From the NCBI GenBank assembly GCA_002339135.1, contig DDJR01000079.1:1-28939 (forward strand): DNA of 28,939 bases, written 5' to 3'. Below the pieces are notes generated by a model that searched no databases, was not told where the DNA came from, and worked only from the letters and a program-made list of their open reading frames with translations. Made by a program: the position numbers and the translations under genes. This stretch comes from Flavobacteriales bacterium UBA2619. Lineage in GTDB: Bacteria; Bacteroidota; Bacteroidia; Flavobacteriales_D; Sanyastnellaceae. This document shows positions 1 to 6,406 of this stretch, piece after piece. The number at the start of each line of letters is the position of its first letter. Within the stretch, counting starts at the first letter, position 1.

Positions 1-1083
1 TAAGACAAAGTCTCGCACAACTTTTGCCCTTGCTTTCGACAAATCTAAAGTAGACTCAGCCTCTTCTAGAGCACTTGAATTTCCTGTACAAATCGCCCTG
101 ACTTCAGGATATCTAAACAGCAACCCAACAACTTCATTGAGGTAAAGCTGAGCATTAATCGACAACTCAGAACTGCCTTTGTAAAATCTGATGTCGACCT
201 TGTCAGGAATTGAATTAACAGATGGAATGTGGTTGTTTTTAGACACTTCCTTGATCGGAGTGTCTTCTTTTCTGTTTTCAAGAATGCTGATTCGTCGTGC
301 ATTGTCTTCAAGAAGGATGATCACCCTCTCTAACAAACTTGACTCCAGGGACGGCTCAGTTGTCCGATCAGTGGATGGGAGCTCACTGTGATCCAAAGAA
401 CTGATTAAGCTCATCGTTTCTAGAGAAAAATCAATTTCTATAGGCTGCAATGGTGAGTTGGGGTCAAAACTCCTCCAATCTTCCATGTCGTTCGTGTTCA
501 CAGATTCTTCAGTAACACCTACCAATGCAAATAAACCATTGTTGACAAAAATCCCCAGTTCTATGCCAGATTGTAAGATTACTTCTTGAATTCGAGATTG
601 GACTAAAAAATAAAAACGTTGCTCAAATGTGATCTCTGATGAGCGCTTAAAGCGAGTAACATCTCTAGCGTCTAATTCCTGTACATCAGCAAGAAGCAAA
701 TCTATTTCATGAGAAAATCCAACAAAAGGTACTTTCTCTTTAAATTTTCGCAACACCATTAAATCATGAACGAGCTTGTTCATGTCTTTTTTAATAGAAC
801 GAATACTTGTCTTCCAAATGACATCCCCATCCACAACATCCACAGCACCATTTAGGTAAGTTGAAACCGCATCAACCATCAAGCTTTTTAATTGAACAAC
901 TTCAATGTCAGGTGCTGAACTCCAATAGTTCACAATCAATGTACTCTCTTGAGCCCCAACCAATCTTGCATTTTGAGTTTGGGCTTGAAACGGCTTGACT
1001 GAAAGCAACATCACCACCAGCAAGCACAGCGCTGAAAACAGGATGCTATGCCCACAATTGAAAAGCAGTTTGTGAGTTTTAAT
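1..1083 (-). CDS. OmpA-domain exported envelope protein (3' end cut by window edge)
   Basis: An uninterrupted minus-strand frame of about 360 codons runs from near 1083 to the left edge with no stop. The first 35 or so residues form a signal peptide: a basic start (KTHK), a hydrophobic stretch (ILFSALCLLVVMLLSV) and an AQ-type cleavage site (KPFQAQ). The middle is rich in charged residues and has no domain I recognise. From about residue 295 the sequence fits the OmpA/MotB peptidoglycan-binding fold: a strand VDIRFYKGSSELS, a helix with L..VV.LL..YPEV, then a helix beginning LSKARAKVVRDF. It would therefore tie the outer membrane or periplasm to the cell wall. The start is uncertain: the first in-frame ATG (1011) lies inside the hydrophobic core, while an ATT at 1083 gives a complete signal peptide. 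It lies about 70 bases after the sugar transferase gene on the same strand, so co-transcription is plausible. The OmpA assignment is from motif pattern only. Confidence 0.7.
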   Translation of the reverse strand, partial: MKTHKLLFNCGHSILFSALCLLVVMLLSVKPFQAQTQNARLVGAQESTLIVNYWSSAPDIEVVQLKSLMVDAVSTYLNGAVDVVDGDVIWKTSIRSIKKDMNKLVHDLMVLRKFKEKVPFVGFSHEIDLLLADVQELDARDVTRFKRSSEITFEQRFYFLVQSRIQEVILQSGIELGIFVNNGLFALVGVTEESVNTNDMEDWRSFDPNSPLQPIEIDFSLETMSLISSLDHSELPSTDRTTEPSLESSLLERVIILLEDNARRISILENRKEDTPIKEVSKNNHIPSVNSIPDKVDIRFYKGSSELSINAQLYLNEVVGLLFRYPEVRAICTGNSSALEEAESTLDLSKARAKVVRDFVL

Positions 1084-1153
1084 AGTGATGAAACGAAGAA
1101 CGTGAAAATTATGTAAAAAAACGAACGATAAGCAACATCGTTGGCTGCGAAAA

Positions 1154-2584
1154 TTACTTGCCCTGCCCTTTCAATACAGTCCTGACAGTGTAAGCTAATA
1201 TTTTAAAGTCTAAAGCCAAAGACATGTTTTCGATGTACATGATGTCAAAGCGAAGTCTTTGTAGCATTTCAGAAAGATTCTCGGCATACCCATATTTAAC
1301 CTGACCCCAAGAAGTGATCCCTGGCCTGACCTTTTGAAGGTGAGAGTAGTGAGGGGCTTTTTCTTTAATTTTATCAATGTAATACTGGCGTTCTGGACGC
1401 GGTCCCACCAAGGACATCTCACCCACTAAAACATTAAAAAACTGAGGGATTTCATCAAACCGCATCTTACGCATCCAACGACCTGATGATGTAACACGGG
1501 GATCAGAGTCTGAACTAAGTTGAGGAGTGCCTGAAATCTCTGCGTTTTCGACCATTGTTCTGAATTTAATAATCTTAAAAGGCAGACCAAACCTACCGAT
1601 TCTCTCCTGCGTATAAAAGACAACACCTTTGGAAGAACGCTTCACAGAAATAGAAAGGAAAACCAGCAATGGAAACAAAACTATTAATGCGAAAATCGAA
1701 GCGAAAATATCAATTGATCTTTTCAGAACGATTTGCCAATGAGGCATCACCAATCGATCTACATGAATCAAAGGCGTTCCATAGACAGCGCCTGTTTTTA
1801 CATTTCCACTTAACAAATCATAAAGACCAGGTACAACTTTAATAGACACCCCCCTTCCCTCTAAATTGACAATAAGTCTGACGGTCCTGTCTCTGTCAGC
1901 GGGCTCAACTGCTACGATAACCTCTTCAATGTTGTACTCACTTAACACTTTATCAATGTCATCAATTCCGCCAAGTCTGGTAAGTTTTGATGCCATTGAG
2001 GAATCCTCCTTATTTACTTGAATAAAGCCCAGCAGATTAAATCCTGAGCTCAATGTTTCCTCATTCAAATCAGCAGCCAACTGCACTGCAGTTTCAGCTC
2101 CTCCAACCACCAAGGTTCTGAATGCCCAAGTACCGTTTCTGATTTTCTGCAGCGTTCTTGAGACGATACACCAACGACCTATAGAAGTTAAACTAAAGTG
2201 CAACGAAACAAGAATTCCCAAAGAGGTGTAATAATGGTTGTAATTAACTACGACATCATCTAGCAACAAAATAAAAAAAAGTGCAATCGACCCGACAGCT
2301 GTAGCTCTAGAAATTTGAGCGATTTCTTGCGCTTTGTGTCTTCGTATGGGATCAGCGTACATCCCTAATACAGCATACAAACACAACCAGAAAAAAGGTA
2401 CAAATAAAATACCCAAGAAGTAATTGTTGTCAAAAACCCACGTGTCCAAATTCGAGGACCACACCCTTTCTACGTTGACCTTCCGATGAACGAACAGCCC
2501 AGTCCATGCAATTGCGGACGCAGCAATGTCAGAAGCAAGGTAAACCCAAGGAAGACGACGGTGAGCACTGTTCCCCTTCAACAT
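1154..2584 (-). CDS. Polyprenyl-phosphate hexose-1-phosphate transferase (WcaJ-like sugar transferase)
   Basis: This inner-membrane enzyme would move a sugar-1-phosphate from a nucleotide sugar to undecaprenyl phosphate, the first step of exopolysaccharide or O-antigen repeat-unit assembly. Of 476 residues, about 14-138 hold four membrane segments. Residues 155-250 form the nucleotide-binding-like (CoA_binding_3) domain with VVGGAETA. Residues 287-476 form the bacterial sugar transferase domain: membrane hairpin KRSIDIFASIFALIVLFPLL, the FRTM motif at 341-344, the catalytic Asp-Glu pair in FDEIP (D377, E378), LVGPRPER (392-399) and RPGITSWGQV. The length matches the long form of the family (about 460-480). 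Its ATG overlaps the stop of the upstream lipoprotein gene by one base (TAATG), so translation is probably coupled. The sugar cannot be told from sequence. No other glycosyltransferases are present here, so it may act with a distant cluster. Confidence 0.92.
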   Translation of the reverse strand: MLKGNSAHRRLPWVYLASDIAASAIAWTGLFVHRKVNVERVWSSNLDTWVFDNNYFLGILFVPFFWLCLYAVLGMYADPIRRHKAQEIAQISRATAVGSIALFFILLLDDVVVNYNHYYTSLGILVSLHFSLTSIGRWCIVSRTLQKIRNGTWAFRTLVVGGAETAVQLAADLNEETLSSGFNLLGFIQVNKEDSSMASKLTRLGGIDDIDKVLSEYNIEEVIVAVEPADRDRTVRLIVNLEGRGVSIKVVPGLYDLLSGNVKTGAVYGTPLIHVDRLVMPHWQIVLKRSIDIFASIFALIVLFPLLVFLSISVKRSSKGVVFYTQERIGRFGLPFKIIKFRTMVENAEISGTPQLSSDSDPRVTSSGRWMRKMRFDEIPQFFNVLVGEMSLVGPRPERQYYIDKIKEKAPHYSHLQKVRPGITSWGQVKYGYAENLSEMLQRLRFDIMYIENMSLALDFKILAYTVRTVLKGQGK

Positions 2585-3465
2585 TAGTAATGGACAATTT
2601 TAAAATTATCTACGACAACATAGCCCGTTTCTTGACCCATATCTAAAATCGCATCAAGTGTCAACTCATATCCATAGGCAGTGGGTGTTGATCTTAAAAA
2701 AGGACTTAAATCCAAATACATTTTAACCCATTCACCCCCAGATGGGTTCAAGACAATAATTGGAGTACGTTCTGGCAAAACCCCGCCAATTGCCTCCATA
2801 CCCACAGCAAAAGAATTGTCACATTTATAATTAAACTCTAAAAACGTAGCAACTGCTCCTGACAAATCGTACAACTGTTCTTGAGTCGTCGAGATGACAT
2901 ATGACTCTTCCACAGACAAGAGAATCATTCCACTTGCAACACCTTCGAAGACCCAAGCAGGATCGACAGTTCGAACCACTTCTGCAGTGCTTGTCGAGCT
3001 GGCTTGAAAACGATTGGCAGATTCAAAATCTTCAGACAAAACAATCTGAGATCCTGAGACATAATTGGAATTAAATACAACCGTATCTAAACCTCCCGGC
3101 TCGAAATCAATGTCCAATTCGACCACTTCATAAAAGGGGTATGGCTTGCGGGTGGAGGAAATTCCATTGACTCTCACACCAGGCAAAAGGGTAATGTGTA
3201 CGATATCTTCTTCATCTTGTTGTAGGACCGGAATTGTTGCTGGAAGTGGGAAGACACCTAACACATCCGTCTCCGAATAAACCCAAACTTCCGCAATGTT
3301 ATTTGAGGCTGTTCCTTCATTCTCAACTGTAGAAAGATTAAAAGACGGCACAACAATATTGTGGGGCACAGTTATTTCATCAGTCCAAAGCCCACATCCT
3401 GTGAATAAAATTGAGACAAGGCCTGACAAAACAACATGGAATAGAAAAATGCTGTTGCTTTTCAC
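2584..3465 (-). CDS. Exported lipoprotein of unknown function
   Basis: I do not recognise the family. The 293-residue product begins with a lipoprotein signal peptide ending in the lipobox LFTGC (Cys24), so it should be acylated and sent to the periplasm or outer membrane. The rest is mostly predicted beta structure. The second half (from about VLSEDFESANRFQ to the end, with VKMYLDLSPFL and YVVVDNFKIVHY) resembles a carbohydrate-binding-like jelly roll of the kind that follows 'DFE' motifs in secreted Bacteroidota proteins; this is only an impression of fold. The start is GTG at 3465, chosen because it gives a proper signal peptide. A perfect -7 promoter element lies five bases upstream. The stop overlaps the start of the sugar transferase gene, which links it to the same envelope/polysaccharide operon. 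Equivalent genes may be annotated simply as hypothetical. Confidence 0.8.
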   Translation of the reverse strand: MKSNSIFLFHVVLSGLVSILFTGCGLWTDEITVPHNIVVPSFNLSTVENEGTASNNIAEVWVYSETDVLGVFPLPATIPVLQQDEEDIVHITLLPGVRVNGISSTRKPYPFYEVVELDIDFEPGGLDTVVFNSNYVSGSQIVLSEDFESANRFQASSTSTAEVVRTVDPAWVFEGVASGMILLSVEESYVISTTQEQLYDLSGAVATFLEFNYKCDNSFAVGMEAIGGVLPERTPIIVLNPSGGEWVKMYLDLSPFLRSTPTAYGYELTLDAILDMGQETGYVVVDNFKIVHY

Positions 3466-3470
3466 AGGAG

Positions 3471-3478
3471 CAAAGTTA
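3471..3478 (-). promoter_or_regulatory. Predicted -7 promoter element TAACTTTG for the envelope operon
   Basis: On the minus strand the element is an exact match to the Bacteroidota -7 consensus TAnnTTTG. Its first three bases are the TAA stop codon of the DksA-like gene, and it ends five bases before the GTG start of the lipoprotein gene. No convincing TTTG is seen at the -33 distance. If used, it would give an mRNA with almost no leader. Confidence 0.5.
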
Positions 3479-3808
3479 ACTGCAACTCACGCATTTCGTG
3501 GCTCCAGGAACAAGTATTATCCTGCCAATGGGAATCATCTCTCCACAACTGGAGCAACGGCCAAACTTATCATCATTCAACCTATAAATTGCTGACTCTA
3601 GACCCTTCATTTTAATCTCCAATTGCCTCAAAGCAGCTTCGTTGATACTTCGATTGTTAATTGCATCCATTCTGCTAACCCTTCCAATTGCTACAGAAGG
3701 TGGCGTTGGTTTTGTCAATTCCTGATACTCTTGAATACGCTCAAAGACTTCGACCATCTTCAATTCAATTCGCGCTCGAATATCTATCTTGTCTTTCTCG
3801 CTTAACAT
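3476..3808 (-). CDS. Small DksA/TraR-family C4 zinc-finger protein
   Basis: The C-terminus carries the DksA/TraR zinc finger CSSC-X17-CVSC, directly followed by the stop. The preceding 80 residues are helical with heptad-like spacing and should form the coiled-coil hairpin that enters the RNA polymerase secondary channel. At the likely hairpin tip the sequence is RVSRMDAINNRSINEAA, which lacks the DxxDxA triad of E. coli DksA. It is therefore probably one of the short DksA-like proteins rather than a full functional equivalent of DksA. I chose the ATG at 3808 (110 residues, MLSEKDKIDIRARIE). The open frame extends upstream to a GTG at 3853, but that adds 15 residues unlike the family. Its stop codon doubles as part of the promoter element of the next gene. 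Confidence 0.82.
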   Translation of the reverse strand: MLSEKDKIDIRARIELKMVEVFERIQEYQELTKPTPPSVAIGRVSRMDAINNRSINEAALRQLEIKMKGLESAIYRLNDDKFGRCSSCGEMIPIGRIILVPGATKCVSCS

Positions 3809-3822
3809 GACAACAAGATGGT

Positions 3823-3830
3823 TAGTTTTG
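3823..3830 (+). promoter_or_regulatory. Predicted -7 promoter element TAGTTTTG for the transaldolase gene
   Basis: Exact match to TAnnTTTG on the plus strand, in the divergent region between the DksA-like gene (starting at 3808) and the transaldolase gene (3871). It would give a leader of roughly 35-40 bases. No clear -33 TTTG is seen at the expected distance, so this rests on the -7 match and position. Confidence 0.4.
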
Positions 3831-3870
3831 CACGACAAAGCAATTCTCCTCACACTTCAATTTTCATTTC

Positions 3871-4527
3871 ATGAAATTTTTCATCGACACAGCCAACTTA
3901 GACCAAATTCGCGAAGCTCAAAACTTCGGAATACTTGATGGTGTTACCACCAATCCATCACTTATGGCGAAAGAGGGCATCAGTGGTCATGACAATATCA
4001 TTGCTCATTATAAAGCGATTTGTGAAATTGTTGATGGAGATGTTTCTGCGGAGGTGATATCTACTGACTACGAAGGAATGATTCAAGAAGGAGAAGTGCT
4101 CGCGGCTCTTCACGAAAACATCGTTGTAAAAATCCCCATGATAAAGGATGGAATTCGTGCAATTTCATATTTTACGTCAAGGGGTATCCGAACGAACTGC
4201 ACACTTGTGTTCTCGGCTGGACAAGCTCTTCTTGCAGCTAAAGCTGGAGCCACATATGTAAGTCCATTCATAGGTCGCTTAGATGACATCTCAACGGATG
4301 GTCTTGAGTTGATTGAATCAATACGTGAGATCTATGACAACTATGAGTTTTCTACAGAAATTTTAGCAGCAAGCGTTCGCCACACGATGCACATTGTAAA
4401 CTGTGCGCAAATTGGCGCTGATGTAATGACAGGGCCTTTAAGCGTCATCCTTGGCCTGCTTAAGCACCCACTCACTGATGCAGGACTTGCTCAATTTCTT
4501 GCTGACCACGCAAAAACCAACAGTTAA
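3871..4527 (+). CDS. tal: Small transaldolase (fructose-6-phosphate aldolase-like family)
   Basis: This 218-residue protein is the short, decameric type of class I aldolase, about the usual 215-220 length. It has the family start FFIDTANLDQI (Asp6), the GVTTNPS motif (24-30), the Schiff-base lysine in VVKIP (Lys87) and the GRLDD loop. The positions that separate E. coli FSA from transaldolases (Gln59 and Tyr131 in FSA) are here Glu61 and Phe133, by my alignment on the SAEV and SPFIGR motifs. That pattern predicts transaldolase (EC 2.2.1.2): transfer of dihydroxyacetone between sedoheptulose-7-phosphate and glyceraldehyde-3-phosphate in the non-oxidative pentose phosphate pathway. Automatic annotation may call it fsa. 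The YciO-like gene follows six bases later, so the two are likely co-transcribed. Confidence 0.93.
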   Translation: MKFFIDTANLDQIREAQNFGILDGVTTNPSLMAKEGISGHDNIIAHYKAICEIVDGDVSAEVISTDYEGMIQEGEVLAALHENIVVKIPMIKDGIRAISYFTSRGIRTNCTLVFSAGQALLAAKAGATYVSPFIGRLDDISTDGLELIESIREIYDNYEFSTEILAASVRHTMHIVNCAQIGADVMTGPLSVILGLLKHPLTDAGLAQFLADHAKTNS

Positions 4528-4533
4528 AGCAAC

Positions 4534-5154
4534 TTGCTTTTATCCATTCACCCCGACAACCCTGATCCACGAAAAGTTAGGGAAGCTGTTCTCATCCTTA
4601 AAAATGGTGGAGTGATTGTGATGCCGACAGACACCGTCTACAGTTTTGCGAGTATGCTTGGTAACAGCAAAGGATTCGACCGCATTGCTCGCATTCGTGG
4701 AATTCGACCTAACAAAGCGCATTTCTCACTCCTTTGTAAGGACCTCAGCGATTTAAGTCATTACACCAGTCCAGTTCCCAACGAGGTTTTCAAACTGATG
4801 AAGCGAGCTCTGCCAGGTCCTTTCACTTTTATTCTTCAAGCCAGTGGAAATATTCCCAAGATGTTTCGCAGTTCGAAGAAAACAATAGGAATTCGAATAC
4901 CCGACAACAATGTTGCTCAAGCTATTCTAGATGAAATTGGAATGCCTCTCGTGGTTTCTTCTGTGCATGATGAAGATCAAATCCTAGAATACACAACAGA
5001 TCCAGAACTCATTGAGGAGAAACACGGACATCATGTCGATGCAGTTATTCAGGGTGGATTTGGTGAACTTTATGCCTCAACCGTCATAGACTGCACAAGT
5101 GGAATCCCAGAGGTTGTTAGAGAAGGAAGAGGTGATGTAGAAAGCATCCTCTAA
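4534..5154 (+). CDS. Sua5/YciO/YrdC-family protein (L-threonylcarbamoyladenylate synthase-like)
   Basis: The 206-residue protein has the YrdC fold throughout. It shows GGVIVMPTDTVYSF (residues 25-38), the basic stretch RIARIRGIRPNKAHFSLLCKD, GPFTFIL and the SSVH motif near 142-145. This family makes threonylcarbamoyl-AMP for the t6A base of tRNAs. The length is the same as E. coli YciO, whose activity is weaker and less clear than that of YrdC, so I leave the symbol empty. The start is TTG at 4534, six bases after the transaldolase stop; no better start lies nearby. The gene ends 29 bases before the convergent pcm stop. Confidence 0.88.
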   Translation: MLLSIHPDNPDPRKVREAVLILKNGGVIVMPTDTVYSFASMLGNSKGFDRIARIRGIRPNKAHFSLLCKDLSDLSHYTSPVPNEVFKLMKRALPGPFTFILQASGNIPKMFRSSKKTIGIRIPDNNVAQAILDEIGMPLVVSSVHDEDQILEYTTDPELIEEKHGHHVDAVIQGGFGELYASTVIDCTSGIPEVVREGRGDVESIL

Positions 5155-5183
5155 CAGGGCTGCATAAAAATAAACTCCCGTGA

Positions 5184-5846
5184 CTACCCTCTCGATTTGG
5201 ATACGAGCATGGGTACGAAAGCGGCGGAACCTCTGTCTTTTTTTGTGAATTCCGTCTCTGAAATGCGGTCATAAGTAAGCATTCTCTGCTTCTTTCCGTC
5301 TCCAGAATCTCCTACCGGTATAACAAGTCGTCCACCTATTGCAAGTTGACTTAAAAGTGAACTGGGTGCTTCTGGAGCTCCGCATGTAACGATGATTCCT
5401 TTGTATGGAGCAAATACTTCTTTGCCTTTGTAACCATCACCATAGTAAAGTGTGGGTTCATACCCCATTTCTGCGAGGAGTGGTCCAGCCAGATCGTGGA
5501 GCTCCTTTTGACGTTCAATAGAATGCACTTTTATACCGAGCTCGCACAGAACTGCACATTGATATCCTGAACCCGTTCCGATTTCAAGGACTTTGTCTCC
5601 GTGAACACAATTTAGCAGCTCGGTCTGTTGAGCTACAGTTTGGGGTTGCGAAATGGTTTGGCCTGCAGAAATCGGAAAAGCCTTATTTGTGTAAGCAAAT
5701 TGCTCAAATGTGGAATCTAAAAAAAAATGCCTCGGAACTTGTTCAATGGCAGTCAGAATTTCCTCACTACAAATCTTTAAGGATCGAAGCTCTTTAACGA
5801 GCTGTTTTCGGAGGCCTTTGTGTCTGTAATTGTCTTCTCGTTTCAC
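5184..5846 (-). CDS. pcm: Protein-L-isoaspartate O-methyltransferase
   Basis: The enzyme uses S-adenosylmethionine to methylate isoaspartyl residues in aged proteins, starting their repair. Visible motifs are the substrate-side FPISAGQTISQPQTVA, the SAM motif I VLEIGTGSGYQ, and IIVTCGAPEAP followed by LLSQLAIGGRLVIPVG, all typical of Pcm. I chose a GTG start at 5846 (220 residues, VKREDNYRHKGLRKQL), because Pcm proteins normally begin just before the YRHKGLR-type segment. An open frame reaches a further start at 5912, but those 22 residues have no counterpart that I know of. A -7-like element TATCTTTC ends five bases before this GTG, which supports the choice. Confidence 0.92.
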   Translation of the reverse strand: MKREDNYRHKGLRKQLVKELRSLKICSEEILTAIEQVPRHFFLDSTFEQFAYTNKAFPISAGQTISQPQTVAQQTELLNCVHGDKVLEIGTGSGYQCAVLCELGIKVHSIERQKELHDLAGPLLAEMGYEPTLYYGDGYKGKEVFAPYKGIIVTCGAPEAPSSLLSQLAIGGRLVIPVGDSGDGKKQRMLTYDRISETEFTKKDRGSAAFVPMLVSKSRG

Positions 5847-5851
5847 AAGAA

Positions 5852-5859
5852 GAAAGATA
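5852..5859 (-). promoter_or_regulatory. Predicted -7-like element TATCTTTC upstream of pcm
   Basis: Five of the six fixed positions of TAnnTTTG match. It ends five bases before the GTG chosen as the pcm start, so it both suggests a leaderless transcript and supports that start. No clear -33 element. Confidence 0.35.
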
Positions 5860-5929
5860 GTGAATGGATTTGGTAAAATTGTGGACAGATTGTGTGAATT
5901 CTCAAAAACCAATTTGTGAATAAGCTCCC

Positions 5930-5937
5930 TAATTTTA
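5930..5937 (+). promoter_or_regulatory. Predicted -7-like element TAATTTTA upstream of the DUF4494 gene
   Basis: Five of six fixed positions of TAnnTTTG match, and the element ends four bases before the ATG at 5942. A TTTG lies at 5913-5916, but the 13-base spacer is shorter than usual. Confidence 0.35.
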
Positions 5938-5941
5938 CAGC

Positions 5942-6406
5942 ATGAAAAAGCATTGGTTTAATTGTAAGGTTAGTTATATGAAACCCGATTCAGAAGGGGA
6001 TGAGACAAAGAAAACAGAGCAGTTTGTTTTGGATGCTTATACCTATACAGAGGCAGAAACTCGGATGGTTGAAATACTTGAATGTGAAGGGATAAGGCCT
6101 TTTGAAATCACTCAAATCACGAAAACTACAATTATAGAAGTGATCCGTTTTGCCGAATGTGACAAGTGGTTTAGAGTGAAAATATCTCTCACAACTGTTG
6201 ACGAAAGCAAGGGTGTTGAAAAAGAAGCCAATCAATATATCCTAGTATCAGCAAACGATGTTAGGGACGCATATGACAAATCAGCAGGACATATGAACGC
6301 TGTTAAAGTTGGATACATTATACCTTCAGTGGTCTACCAAAAAATCGCTGAAGTGTTCCCACTTGAAGAGTGGACACCAGTCGCAGAACCAGTCCTAACG
6401 GAATAG
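5942..6406 (+). CDS. DUF4494 domain protein
   Basis: The 154-residue product, from HWFNCKVSYMK through FPLEEW, fits DUF4494, a family found almost only in Bacteroidota. Features include EQFVLDAYTYTEAETRMVEIL and, in the second half, KWFRVKISL and ANQYILVSANDVRDAYD. There is no signal peptide or membrane segment, so it is cytoplasmic. The function of the family is unknown; the two halves look like related alpha/beta repeats (W-F-x-V/C-K followed later by a Y/V-L-V-A segment). It is transcribed divergently from pcm and its last 12 bases overlap the end of the convergent T9SS surface-protein gene. Confidence 0.85.
   Translation: MKKHWFNCKVSYMKPDSEGDETKKTEQFVLDAYTYTEAETRMVEILECEGIRPFEITQITKTTIIEVIRFAECDKWFRVKISLTTVDESKGVEKEANQYILVSANDVRDAYDKSAGHMNAVKVGYIIPSVVYQKIAEVFPLEEWTPVAEPVLTE

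Noticed and set aside
1128..1138. ATG at 1138 upstream of the OmpA-domain gene as its start
   Set aside because: It is in another frame and stops after nine codons at a TAA, so it cannot supply the missing start.
3466..3470. CTCCT before the lipoprotein start as a ribosome-binding site
   Set aside because: It is the complement of a Shine-Dalgarno sequence and on the wrong strand for pairing; no SD-like site is seen.
3809..3853. A longer N-terminus for the DksA-like protein, beginning at GTG 3853
   Set aside because: The extra 15 residues do not resemble the family and would remove almost all of the divergent intergenic space where the transaldolase promoter lies.
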